Source: Lachnospiraceae bacterium (GTDB taxonomy: Bacteria; Bacillota; Clostridia; Lachnospirales; Lachnospiraceae). Taken from it: a stretch of DNA of 34,028 nucleotides. The stretch is from contig JAAWNY010000030.1 of assembly GCA_022799175.1 (NCBI GenBank), positions 1-34,028 of the forward strand, in the 5' to 3' direction. The notes beneath the pieces are model-generated. The model searched no databases and was not told the DNA's origin. It worked only from the letters and a program-made list of their open reading frames with translations. Shown here one piece after another: positions 16,342-24,131 of this stretch. Position 1 is the first letter of the stretch. Each line of letters starts with the position of its first letter. A program made the position numbers and the translations under genes.

Positions 16342-16884
16342 ATGAAAAAATGGGTTTGTTCTGTATGTGGTTATGTTCATGAAGGTGATTCTGCTCCGGA
16401 GTCTTGTCCGCAGTGTAAGGCACCTGCTTCCAAGTTCGTAGAGCAGGGTGGTGAAAGAAGTTGGGCTGCAGAACACGTGGTAGGCGTTGCTCAGGGTGTC
16501 AGCGAGGATATCATGGCCGATCTGAGAGCCAACTTTAACGGCGAGTGCACCGAAGTTGGTATGTATCTGGCCATGGCAAGAGTTGCCCACAGAGAAGGTT
16601 ATCCGGAGATTGGTCTATACTGGGAGAAGGCTGCTTATGAGGAAGCTGAGCATGCTGCGAAGTTTGCCGAGCTGCTGGGTGAAGTTGTTACTGATAGCAC
16701 CAAGAAGAATCTGGAATTGCGTGTAGAAGCTGAGAATGGCGCTACTGCTGGTAAGTTTGATCTGGCTAAGCGTGCGAAAGCCGCTAATTTGGATGCAATC
16801 CACGACACCGTTCATGAGATGGCTCGCGACGAGGCTCGTCATGGCAAGGCATTTGAGGGCCTACTTAAGAGATACTTTGGCTAA
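16342..16884 (+). CDS. Reverse rubrerythrin (NADH peroxidase component)
   Basis: This non-haem diiron protein reduces hydrogen peroxide (and oxygen) in anaerobes. The 180-residue protein has the rubredoxin-like iron site first (Cys6, Cys9, Cys22, Cys25). The ferritin-like diiron four-helix domain follows (residues about 50-178), with ligand helices [36 protein letters not shown] and [16 protein letters not shown]. This order is inverted relative to classical rubrerythrin, as in the clostridial reverse rubrerythrins that are PerR-repressed. AAGGAG is upstream of the ATG. A strong terminator follows. Confidence 0.95.
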   Translation: MKKWVCSVCGYVHEGDSAPESCPQCKAPASKFVEQGGERSWAAEHVVGVAQGVSEDIMADLRANFNGECTEVGMYLAMARVAHREGYPEIGLYWEKAAYEEAEHAAKFAELLGEVVTDSTKKNLELRVEAENGATAGKFDLAKRAKAANLDAIHDTVHEMARDEARHGKAFEGLLKRYFG

Positions 16885-16907
16885 TATTCAAAACACTTTA
16901 TCGATCA

Positions 16908-16948
16908 AGAGAAAAGGGGACAGACATTTTGTCTGCCCCCTTTTCTCT
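16908..16948. terminator. Bidirectional terminator between rubrerythrin and FAH genes
   Basis: A long stem joins AGAGAAAAGGGG with its complement CCCCTTTTCTCT, extended inward by CAGACA/TGTCTG around a short TTT loop. T-rich sequence follows on the plus strand and A-rich sequence stands on the other side. It can end both convergent transcripts. Confidence 0.85.
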
Positions 16949-16971
16949 TTCCCAAATCAACCGATTTCCTC

Positions 16972-17865
16972 TCACTTCACCACATTCGTAATCCGTCCGA
17001 TCGCTTCCACCTCGCAGATCACCTCATCCCCGCACTGCAAAAACCTCGGCGGTTCAAAGCCCATTCCTACTCCCGAAGGAGTACCAGTAGAAATGATGGT
17101 CCCTGCCTTTAAAGTCATCCCCGCTGACAGCTCACTAACAATATGATCTATGTTAAAAATCAGTTTATTAGTATTGCTGTCTTGCCTAAGCTCTCCATTC
17201 ACATAGGAACGAATTCCCAAACAGGGCGGATACGCTACGGAATCTACAGTCAGCACACAAGGCCCCATTGGTGAAAAACCTTCCAGACTCTTTCCGAAAT
17301 ACCATTGATTGTGTCGGTTCTGCACATTCCGTGCACTGACATCGTTGAGAATCGTATAGCCAAATAAATAATTTTTCACCTGCTCCGCTGGCACATTTCG
17401 CGCATCCTTCCCAATGATAAATGCCAACTCTACTTCATAGTCCAGACTGTCCACCAACTCCTTATGTGCCGGAATCTCATCTCCATCTGCAGAAGCCGCA
17501 TTCACCCTCTTGGAAAAATATACTGCATAAGGACGTTTCCCGTCAAATTCCCGCTTCCGAAAACGCGCCGACTCTTCTGCATGTTCCATATAATTAATTC
17601 CCAGACAAATAATGTCTTGCTCCGGCACTGGGATCGGCGCCAAAAGACGCACTTCTTGCAGACGCGCCGCTCCCCGATATGTATAGGGTTCTTGCTTCGA
17701 TGCATACTCCAAAAGCTGTTTTTCTGATTCACTCATCTGCTTCACTACTTCCAGCATTGTCCTATATTCCGGCCCGATGGCTGAAATAGGATACACCCAC
17801 TCCCCATCCACGCTGATCACCCCTACCCGAATCTTATGTTCCACCTGATAGGTAACTAATTTCAT
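16972..17865 (-). CDS. Fumarylacetoacetate hydrolase family protein
   Basis: This is a predicted cytosolic metal-dependent C-C bond hydrolase, decarboxylase or isomerase of the FAH superfamily. The 297-residue protein has an N-terminal FAH cap region and a core with ICLGINYMEHAEES, the metal-ligand region LDYEVELAFIIG, YTILNDVSARNVQ, GKSLEGFSPMGPC and the C-terminal IISTGTPSGVGMG. I chose ATG 17865, which has GGAGGAG upstream, over an in-frame codon at 17910. The substrate (acylpyruvate, oxaloacetate or an aromatic ring-cleavage product) is not determinable. It is transcribed alone and converges on rubrerythrin. Confidence 0.9.
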   Translation of the reverse strand: MKLVTYQVEHKIRVGVISVDGEWVYPISAIGPEYRTMLEVVKQMSESEKQLLEYASKQEPYTYRGAARLQEVRLLAPIPVPEQDIICLGINYMEHAEESARFRKREFDGKRPYAVYFSKRVNAASADGDEIPAHKELVDSLDYEVELAFIIGKDARNVPAEQVKNYLFGYTILNDVSARNVQNRHNQWYFGKSLEGFSPMGPCVLTVDSVAYPPCLGIRSYVNGELRQDSNTNKLIFNIDHIVSELSAGMTLKAGTIISTGTPSGVGMGFEPPRFLQCGDEVICEVEAIGRITNVVK

Positions 17866-17912
17866 ACTCTCCTCCAATCTGTACATATTTATTTCCTGAA
17901 CTTTATTCACAA

Positions 17913-17941
17913 TTATAACCTACCTGCCACTTCTCTGCAAG
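17913..17941 (-). promoter_or_regulatory. Promoter of the FAH-family gene
   Basis: The minus strand carries TTGCAG (17936-17941) and a perfect TATAAT (17913-17918) with a 17-base spacer. It lies about 48 bases before the start codon. Confidence 0.7.
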
Positions 17942-18010
17942 TTTTGTCTGTCGGTTTTTCGCAAAAGAGTAGTTGCACTTTTATTTGGTAGAAAACCCAG
18001 ATAGAATGTG

Positions 18011-18030
18011 ATATACTGTTGCCAGTATAT
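18011..18030. promoter_or_regulatory. Palindrome upstream of the amidase gene
   Basis: ATATACTG (18011-18018), loop TTGC, and CAGTATAT (18023-18030) form a perfect 8-4-8 inverted repeat, ending 18 bases before the preferred start codon. It overlaps a possible -10 element. It could be an operator or a small RNA hairpin. Confidence 0.35.
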
Positions 18031-18048
18031 ATCAGCAAGGAGTACATA

Positions 18049-18867
18049 ATGAGCATTAAAAAAGACATAACAGACAAACCACGCAAAAGAACCATCTATG
18101 AAAGAGATTACGACAAAATAAGTCAGATTCAGCCCCGCCCCCATGAGGATGGTGATCTGAAAATCCGCCATGTCGGCGAGCGTCCCCGTCGGCCTGTAAA
18201 AAAAAGCTATCAGAAAAAAGGCTCATTTCCGATCTCCAAAATCGTTGTTCCACTGTTGGCCTTGGCTATCGGTGCCACGGCAGGTATTGGTGGCGGTTAT
18301 TATTTGTGGGGTTATGAACGTCCTTACCATATCAACCTGAAAGAAGTCGAGATCCCAGCCTGGATCGAACAGGATTTTATCCGCAAAAACCTGTTTTCCC
18401 GTCCGGATGTGACGCTCAAACAAGTAAACAATATCGTGATTCACTATGTCGCGAATACCGAGTCCTCGGCTGCTGCCAACCGCCGCTATTTCGACAATCT
18501 AGCCGATCAAGATCCGCAACAGCCCGGTACCGTTGGCGGCAGTCATTTCATCGTCGGCCTAGAAGGGGAGATTCTCCAGATCATTCCCATCTCTGAAATA
18601 ACCTATGCTGCCGCTCCCCGCAACTTTGATACTCTGTCTATCGAAGTCTGCCATCCAGATGACAGCGGCAAATTCAGCCGCGAAACCTATGACTCGCTGG
18701 TTCGCCTCACGGCATGGCTCTGTGAAGAACTGGAACTTTCCTCTAACGATTTGATTCGTCATCATGATGTTTCTGGCAAAAACTGCCCCAAGTACTATGT
18801 GGAACATGAAGATGAATGGAAGCAATTCAAAAAAGATGTGAAGACAGCAATGAAGAAACGCTCCTAA
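18049..18867 (+). CDS. Membrane-anchored N-acetylmuramoyl-L-alanine amidase
   Basis: This predicted cell-wall amidase cuts the bond between N-acetylmuramic acid and L-alanine. The 272-residue protein has a basic cytosolic tail (residues 1-62), one membrane segment (about 65-85; IVVPLLALAIGATAGIGGGY) and an extracellular amidase_2/PGRP-like domain (about 125-255). Zinc-site motifs are NIVIHYVAN near the start, GSHFIVG, and RHHDVSGKNCPKYY at the end. The ATG at 18049 has AAGGAG six bases upstream; an earlier in-frame codon at 18019 lacks a site. The uncleaved anchor suggests local wall remodelling rather than secretion. The stop codon directly abuts repeat copy C. Confidence 0.88.
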   Translation: MSIKKDITDKPRKRTIYERDYDKISQIQPRPHEDGDLKIRHVGERPRRPVKKSYQKKGSFPISKIVVPLLALAIGATAGIGGGYYLWGYERPYHINLKEVEIPAWIEQDFIRKNLFSRPDVTLKQVNNIVIHYVANTESSAAANRRYFDNLADQDPQQPGTVGGSHFIVGLEGEILQIIPISEITYAAAPRNFDTLSIEVCHPDDSGKFSRETYDSLVRLTAWLCEELELSSNDLIRHHDVSGKNCPKYYVEHEDEWKQFKKDVKTAMKKRS

Positions 18868-19056
18868 ATCGTTGAAACGAAAATATACATTGTCTGAGCA
18901 GAGCGAGTTCAAACAATGTATATTTTTGTTTCAACGCCAAATTCAGGAATTTAAGGACTTCTAAATCTCTGCAAAGTCAAATTCCGCGGACGGTTTGGCG
19001 TTGGTTCTCGCCTCATTTCCTTGACTATATTTCTCGTTTCTTTATCTAAATGGCAT
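18868..19056. repeat. Large modular palindromic repeat, copy C
   Basis: A 23-base inner stem (18871-18893 with 18913-18935, one wobble) is followed by the same right-hand modules as copy A: AATTTAAGGACTTC, GGTTTGGCGTTGGTTCTCGC, TTCTCGTTT and TTATCTAAATGG. The left outer arm is missing, because the amidase stop codon lies 3 bases from the inner stem. It stands between the amidase and trpS and probably stops read-through. Confidence 0.85.
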
Positions 19057-19068
19057 CGCCCCTCGCAG

Positions 19069-19097
19069 TTGACTTTTCCCTGACCCGGTGTTACACT
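19069..19097 (+). promoter_or_regulatory. Promoter of trpS
   Basis: TTGACT (19069-19074) and TACACT (19092-19097) have a 17-base spacer. The resulting leader is only about 25 bases, too short for a T-box or other attenuator. Confidence 0.65.
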
Positions 19098-19128
19098 TAT
19101 CTCATCGAAAACTGAGGAGAATAAACAT

Positions 19129-20133
19129 ATGTTAGACGGAAAAAAAGTACTGTTCAGCGGTATGCAGGCAACTGGCAACCTGACCTTAGGCAACTATTTG
19201 GGTGCATTAAAAAATTGGGTAAGTATTGCTGATGAATATGAAACCTTTTATGGAGTTGTAGACATGCACTCCATCACAATTCGCCAGGATCCAGCAGAAC
19301 TGCGCAAACGGGCCAGGACCTTGCTGACACTGTATATCGCCGCCGGTTTGGATCCTGAAAAAAATTGTATTTATTATCAATCCCATGTCAGCGGACATGC
19401 AGAGTTGTCCTGGATTCTGAATTGTTTCACCTACATGGGTGAACTCAACCGGATGACCCAGTTCAAAGACAAGGCCGCGAAACATGCCGATAATATTAAT
19501 GCCGGTCTCTTTACCTATCCGGTATTGATGGCAGCAGATATTTTGTTGTATCAGTCCGATGTGGTACCGGTAGGTATCGACCAAATGCAGCACTTGGAGA
19601 TCACTCGTGATATCGCTCAACGCTTCAACGCTATTTATGGTGATGTTTTCACCATTCCAGAAGCCTATATCGGCAAAGTAGGCGCCAAGATCATGAGTTT
19701 GCAGGATCCATCCAAAAAGATGTCCAAATCAGACGAGAATCCCAACGCCAGTATTTATCTGATGGATGATCCCGATACGATCATGCGTAAATTCAAACGT
19801 GCCGTCACGGATTCCGAGGCTTGTGTCCGTTACTGCGAAGAACAGCCCGGCATCCATAATCTGATCGATATTTATTGTGCCTGCACCGGCAAAACTCCCT
19901 CAGAAACAGAAAAGGAATTTGACGGCAAAGGCTATGGCGACTTCAAAACAGCCGTCGGTGAATCTGTGGTAGGAGTGTTAAAACCATTGCAAGATCGATT
20001 TGCTGACCTGAGCAAGAACAAAGATTATCTGAATCAGATCATCAAAAATAATGCTGAAAAAGCTCAATATTACTCGAACAAAACCTTGCGCAAAGTGCAA
20101 AAGAAAATCGGATTTCCAGAACGAATTCGCTGA
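19129..20133 (+). CDS. trpS: Tryptophanyl-tRNA synthetase
   Basis: TrpS charges tRNA-Trp with tryptophan. The 334-residue length is typical of bacterial class Ic enzymes. Signature regions are SGMQATGNLTLGNYLGAL (the HIGH-equivalent), VDMHSIT, the tryptophan-pocket GIDQMQHLEITRD and the KMSKS loop near residue 197 (SKKMSKSDENP). GAGGAG stands upstream of ATG 19129. Many Clostridia control trpS by a T-box leader; none fits here because the promoter is about 30 bases upstream. It stands alone between repeat copies C and D. Confidence 0.97.
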   Translation: MLDGKKVLFSGMQATGNLTLGNYLGALKNWVSIADEYETFYGVVDMHSITIRQDPAELRKRARTLLTLYIAAGLDPEKNCIYYQSHVSGHAELSWILNCFTYMGELNRMTQFKDKAAKHADNINAGLFTYPVLMAADILLYQSDVVPVGIDQMQHLEITRDIAQRFNAIYGDVFTIPEAYIGKVGAKIMSLQDPSKKMSKSDENPNASIYLMDDPDTIMRKFKRAVTDSEACVRYCEEQPGIHNLIDIYCACTGKTPSETEKEFDGKGYGDFKTAVGESVVGVLKPLQDRFADLSKNKDYLNQIIKNNAEKAQYYSNKTLRKVQKKIGFPERIR

Positions 20134-20183
20134 ATTTTCAACAATAGCATAATTGATAATCATATCAAAGAAAAATCACAAAA

Positions 20184-20260
20184 TAAACCATCCGCCATTT
20201 CTAATATTCCGCGTACGGAAACCCTCCAAACAAGGAATATTAGAAATGGCAGATGGTTTT
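20184..20260. repeat. Second palindrome family, copy 1 (terminator-like)
   Basis: Positions 20186-20210 and 20234-20258 are almost perfectly complementary over 25 bases; the arms begin AACCATCCGCCATTTC and end GAAATGGCAGATGGTT. The 23-base loop contains CGTACGGAAACCCTCCAAACAA. A similar loop and arms recur at 31282-31413. T-rich sequence follows, so it can terminate trpS. Confidence 0.75.
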
Positions 20261-20271
20261 CTGCAACTAAT

Positions 20272-20392
20272 GTCATTTAGATTAAGAAAACAAGAAAATC
20301 AGCCAAGGAAGAGGGGAGAACAGTAACGAGAAGTCGTCTGCTGTTCTCTCCTCTTCCTTGGCGTACCTTTTGCCGCTACTTAATCTAAATAC
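20272..20392. repeat. Short modular palindromic repeat, copy D
   Basis: Outer ends ATTTAGATTAAG (20275-20286) and CTTAATCTAAAT (20379-20390) are perfect inverted repeats. Inside, 20302-20323 and 20341-20362 form a 22-base stem with one mismatch (GCCAAGGAAGAGGGGAGAAC on the left), around a loop holding GTCGTCTG. The asymmetric flank GTACCTTTTGCCGCTACTT is on the right only. The AAACGAAAATATAC core of copies A-C is absent, so this is a short form of the same family. It lies between trpS and the P-type ATPase gene. Confidence 0.85.
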
Positions 20393-20497
20393 CACTATCT
20401 CTACACCCCCTTCTTTTCTTTTTTCTACTCAAATCCCCGCATGACCGGACCACTCTCTTCATATCTTTAATACAGAATCAGAATAGAGGAGATCTAC

Positions 20498-23113
20498 ATG
20501 AGCGACTGGTATCGCACTTCCAGGGTAAACGTTCTGAAGCAAATGCAAGTATCGGAAAAAGGACTGGATACCCAAACTGCCAGAACCATTCTGGCACAAG
20601 TAGGAGAAAATGCGCTTCAAGAACAGGCTCATAAAAAAGCCTGGCAGGTATTCCTTTCTCAGTTTCAGGATTTGCTAGTAATCATCCTGATCATCGCTGC
20701 CGTGATTTCCATGATTTCCGATAATGTGGAAAGTACCATTGTGATTTTCGCGGTAATCACCTTAAACGCAGTGTTAGGCACCATCCAACACCAGAAAGCA
20801 CAAAAGTCTTTAAACAGTCTCAAGGCTTTATCTTCCCCATCTGCCCATGTCCTGCGAGACGGACGAACAGTGGAAATTCCATCTAGAGAGGTCGTGCCGG
20901 GAGATATCCTTTTTTTGGATGCCGGAGATCTGGCAGTTGCTGACGGACGCCTCTTGGAATGTCATAACCTGATGGTCAATGAAAGTTCGCTGACTGGAGA
21001 ATCTGACAGCGTGGAAAAACAGACAGAGATTCCCGGGAGTAGCCAGCTTCCTTTAGCCGAACAAAGCAATATGATATTTTCCGGTTCTTTGATTACTGGC
21101 GGGCGTGGTAAAATTGTAGTTACTGCTACCGGAATGAATACAGAAATCGGAAAAATCGCCTCTCTTATGAATGCGACAGAAGAAAAAAAGACTCCTTTGC
21201 AAATCAGCCTTGATCAATTCAGCAGTCACCTGGCCGCTGGTATCATACTGATCTGTGCTCTGGTGTTTATTCTGAATTTATATCGGAAAATGCCAATTCT
21301 AGAAGCGCTGATGTTTGCTGTCGCGCTTGCCGTAGCTGCTATTCCGGAGGCATTGGGTTCCATTGTAACGATTGTTCAGGCTATGGGAACGCAGCGAATG
21401 GCGCGGGAACATGCTATCATCAAAGATCTGAAAGCAGTAGAAAGTCTAGGCTGTGTATCTGTCATCTGTTCCGATAAAACCGGCACACTGACTCAAAATC
21501 GGATGAGTGTTCAGGAGATCTATGTCAATAATCAGCGGCTCTCTCCGGCCAATCTCAATCCCTGCCATCCCGTTCATCATTTTCTTCTCTATGCCGCTGT
21601 ACTCACCAACGATGCTGCTATAGATGAAAAAGATTCTCTGCACTGGCTGGGAGATCCGACAGAAATCGCTTTGCTGGAAATGGGGCAAATCGCCGGCCTT
21701 AACATTCCCCAATTGCGTCAGGAACTGCCTCGTCTGGGCGAACTGCCTTTCGATTCTTTCCGAAAACGTATGAGTACCTTGCACAAAATACAAGAGCGGC
21801 GAATCCTCTTTACCAAGGGCGCTCCTGATATCCTGTTGGATCGTTCTGTAAATCTTCTCACTACCGCCGGCATCCGCCCTCTTTCTGCCGTCTGGCGGCA
21901 ACAAATCTTGGAACAAAATCAGGATTGGTCTGCTCAGGGCCTTCGGGTTCTCGCTTTCGCTTACCGGGAATTCACGGAACCCTCCGATTGTGATTTCTCG
22001 ATGGAACAAAATTATACTTTTCTTGGCATGGCTGCCATGATGGATCCGCCACGCATCGAATCCCGAACTGCAGTGATGAATGCCCGCCGTGCCGGTATCC
22101 GACCAATCATGATCACGGGTGATCATAAGATCACAGCCATGGCTATCGCCAGAAAAATCGAGCTCTTCCGAAAAGGTGAGCTTGCCGTTACTGGAACAGA
22201 GTTAGATGCCATGGACGATCAACAACTGTTACAATCCCTGAATCGGATCTCTGTCTATGCCCGTGTTTCTCCAGAGCACAAAATACGTATCGTGGATGCC
22301 TGGCAAACTCACGGCAATATCGTTGCTATGACCGGCGATGGTGTAAATGACGCCCCAGCTCTGAAAAAAGCAGATATCGGCATCGCCATGGGCATCTCTG
22401 GCACTGAGGTTTCCAAAGATGCCGCTTCCATGATTCTTACGGATGATAATTTTGCCACCATCATACGCGCCGTCTCTAACGGTCGAAATGTATACCGCAA
22501 TATCCGCCATGCGATTCAGTTTCTGCTGTCTGGCAATATGGCCGGAATATTCAGTGTTCTATATACTTCTCTATTTTCACTGCCCATGCCTTTTGCTCCT
22601 GTACATCTGCTGTTTATCAATCTGCTGACGGATTCTCTGCCAGCAATTGCAATCGGTATGGAACCCCAAGAAGACGGTCTTCTCGATCAGCCGCCTAGAG
22701 ATCCCGAACAGGGAATTCTAACACGAGCCTTTCTGTCTAGCATCCTACTCCAAGGAGGACTGATCGCTGTCTGCACCATGGCTGCTTTCCATTTAGGACT
22801 AAAGACTGGCGGCGCCGGAACTGCCAGTACCATGGCTTTTGCCACCCTCACGCTTGCACGTCTGCTCCATGGTTTCAACTGTCGCAGCGAACATTCCATC
22901 ATCCGACTTGGTTTCTTGGGAAATCTTTGGAGTGTTATGGCTTTTGAAACAGGTATTGTTCTTCTGGCTGCTGTACTTTTCTTTCCTGGCCTTCAAGTGC
23001 TTTTTGCTGTGGCTGACTTAAGTCTTAGTCAGCTGATAACCATCGTCGTTTTTGCCTTGATTCCCACCGCCATCATCCAGGCAGGAAAAACTTTTTGGGA
23101 AGCCCTGGAATAA
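20498..23113 (+). CDS. Calcium-type P-type ATPase (P2A)
   Basis: This cation pump is most like bacterial Ca2+ exporters of the PMR1/LMCA1 group. The 871-residue protein has the N-terminal cation ATPase domain, actuator motif LTGES near residue 165, the membrane IPEAL motif near 282 (PEGL in most relatives), phosphorylation motif DKTGTLT with Asp326, the nucleotide domain, MTGDGVND near residue 611, and six C-terminal helices. The sixth transmembrane helix has NLLTDSLPA, whose Asn and Asp match the calcium-site II ligands. AGGAG is upstream of the ATG. It is transcribed alone behind repeat D. The substrate is inferred from these residues and Mn2+ is possible. Confidence 0.92.
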   Translation: MSDWYRTSRVNVLKQMQVSEKGLDTQTARTILAQVGENALQEQAHKKAWQVFLSQFQDLLVIILIIAAVISMISDNVESTIVIFAVITLNAVLGTIQHQKAQKSLNSLKALSSPSAHVLRDGRTVEIPSREVVPGDILFLDAGDLAVADGRLLECHNLMVNESSLTGESDSVEKQTEIPGSSQLPLAEQSNMIFSGSLITGGRGKIVVTATGMNTEIGKIASLMNATEEKKTPLQISLDQFSSHLAAGIILICALVFILNLYRKMPILEALMFAVALAVAAIPEALGSIVTIVQAMGTQRMAREHAIIKDLKAVESLGCVSVICSDKTGTLTQNRMSVQEIYVNNQRLSPANLNPCHPVHHFLLYAAVLTNDAAIDEKDSLHWLGDPTEIALLEMGQIAGLNIPQLRQELPRLGELPFDSFRKRMSTLHKIQERRILFTKGAPDILLDRSVNLLTTAGIRPLSAVWRQQILEQNQDWSAQGLRVLAFAYREFTEPSDCDFSMEQNYTFLGMAAMMDPPRIESRTAVMNARRAGIRPIMITGDHKITAMAIARKIELFRKGELAVTGTELDAMDDQQLLQSLNRISVYARVSPEHKIRIVDAWQTHGNIVAMTGDGVNDAPALKKADIGIAMGISGTEVSKDAASMILTDDNFATIIRAVSNGRNVYRNIRHAIQFLLSGNMAGIFSVLYTSLFSLPMPFAPVHLLFINLLTDSLPAIAIGMEPQEDGLLDQPPRDPEQGILTRAFLSSILLQGGLIAVCTMAAFHLGLKTGGAGTASTMAFATLTLARLLHGFNCRSEHSIIRLGFLGNLWSVMAFETGIVLLAAVLFFPGLQVLFAVADLSLSQLITIVVFALIPTAIIQAGKTFWEALE

Positions 23114-23128
23114 AAATCTTTTATTCCA
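23106..23128. terminator. Palindrome spanning two convergent stop codons
   Basis: TGGAATAAAA (23106-23115) and TTTTATTCCA (23119-23128) form a perfect 10-base stem around a 3-base loop. Both stop codons (TAA of the P-ATPase and TAA of the DUF3006 gene) lie in the arms, each in the frame GAA TAA. The A/T-rich side arms may make it a weak two-way terminator. Confidence 0.55.
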
Positions 23129-23294
23129 CAATCTCGTATTCAAACATTTCATACCGCAACTTCGTTCCCTCGGCAATATCTTCCGGAAGAAGAGCACGAG
23201 CCACCAGCTTTTCCTCTTCTTCTGGCTGATCCGTTCGGCGAAGCTGTGCATAATCCCCTTCGATTCTCTCTACTACATATTCAAATGGTCCCAT
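23121..23294 (-). CDS. DUF3006 family small protein
   Basis: This 57-residue acidic protein (MGPFEYVVERIEGDYAQL..., ending MFEYEIVE) matches the DUF3006 pattern of a short beta-strand start with RIEGDYA and a central ALLPEDIAEGTKL. No function is known. The ATG at 23294 shares its A with the TAA stop of the ArsC-like gene (TAATG), which points to translational coupling; a GTG six codons earlier is less likely. It is the last gene of the cupin-arsC-like operon. Confidence 0.7.
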   Translation of the reverse strand: MGPFEYVVERIEGDYAQLRRTDQPEEEEKLVARALLPEDIAEGTKLRYEMFEYEIVE

Positions 23295-23641
23295 TACAGC
23301 AAAGCCTCCCACTCCTTTTCTTTAAATCCCACCAAAACTTTATCCTCTGTCACCACCAACGGACGCTTTACTAACATCCCGTCGCTGGCTAACAAGGCTA
23401 TTTTCTCTTCCTCTGTCATCGAAGACAACTTATCCTTTAACCCCAGTTCCTTGTATTTCAGTCCGCTCGTATTGAAGAAACGCTTTATCTCCAATCCTGA
23501 ACGTTCTATCCATGTGGTAAGCTCTTCTTTTGTTGGATTTTTCTCTACGATATGGCGATCTTCATAAGAAAGCTGATGAGCTTCCAACCATCCCTTTGCC
23601 TTCTTACAGGTGCTACATTTGGGATATTCAATAAAAATCAT
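23294..23641 (-). CDS. ArsC/Spx family thioredoxin-fold protein
   Basis: This 115-residue protein of the ArsC/Spx superfamily begins MIFIEYPKCSTCKKA, with the CxxC pair at Cys9 and Cys12. It continues with IVEKNPTKEELTTWI and FNTSGLKYKELGL, and ends near the conserved LVKRPLVV. The KRP arginine of arsenate reductases is present. Members act as arsenate reductase-like or transcription-linked redox proteins. The second Cys makes it closer to the YffB/YusI-type or Spx-like group than to a classical ArsC, but I cannot decide. AGGAGG is upstream. It lies 18 bases after the cupin gene and overlaps the DUF3006 start by one base. Confidence 0.85.
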   Translation of the reverse strand: MIFIEYPKCSTCKKAKGWLEAHQLSYEDRHIVEKNPTKEELTTWIERSGLEIKRFFNTSGLKYKELGLKDKLSSMTEEEKIALLASDGMLVKRPLVVTEDKVLVGFKEKEWEALL

Positions 23642-23659
23642 ATTATGTTCCTCCTAATC

Positions 23660-24001
23660 TTAAATATCCTTCTCTAATTCCAAAAAATCTTTTCGCACCG
23701 GAGTAAAAATATCAAGCAACACGGTATCCTCCAGCACTTTGATACCATGAACCGCATTCGGTTTTACATAGTAGGTATCACCTGTATGCAATTCTTTATC
23801 TGCACATCCCTCTTCTTGATAAATCAGGCTTCCGGATACAATATAACCAATTTGCTCATGAGGATGAGAATGCTTTGCCCCTACCCCTCCCTTCGGAAAA
23901 CGCAACTCTACTGTCATTAAATTCTCACTGTAAGAAAGAATCTTCCTTGTAATCCCTCCGTCTAATTCCTTTGTCTCTACCATTTTGTTTTCTGTGTACA
24001 T
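23660..24001 (-). CDS. Single-domain cupin protein
   Basis: This 113-residue protein is a single cupin barrel. It carries the metal motif GAKHSHPHEQIGYIVSG (His, His and the later Glu), then the second motif GDTYYVKPNAVHGIKVLED (His). It is probably a small metal-binding or sugar-sensing protein; the substrate is unknown. AAAGGAGG stands upstream of the start codon. It heads the operon cupin, ArsC-like, DUF3006. A possible promoter (TTGTGT, 17-base spacer, TAAGAT on the minus strand) lies about 85 bases upstream. Confidence 0.85.
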   Translation of the reverse strand: MYTENKMVETKELDGGITRKILSYSENLMTVELRFPKGGVGAKHSHPHEQIGYIVSGSLIYQEEGCADKELHTGDTYYVKPNAVHGIKVLEDTVLLDIFTPVRKDFLELEKDI

Positions 24002-24131
24002 ATTCTATATACTCCTCCTTTATTTTGTATCGTTTCCCTTTTTCTTCTTAATTACCACCTCTTTATCCGCTTCCCCACAATCACAATTCTCTTTTATCTT
24101 ACTCCATTATTGTAAAAAACACAACTGACAA

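Noticed and set aside
21446..22126. A 226-codon minus-strand frame within the P-type ATPase gene
   Set aside because: It covers the phosphorylation and nucleotide domains of an intact ATPase and is a shadow frame.
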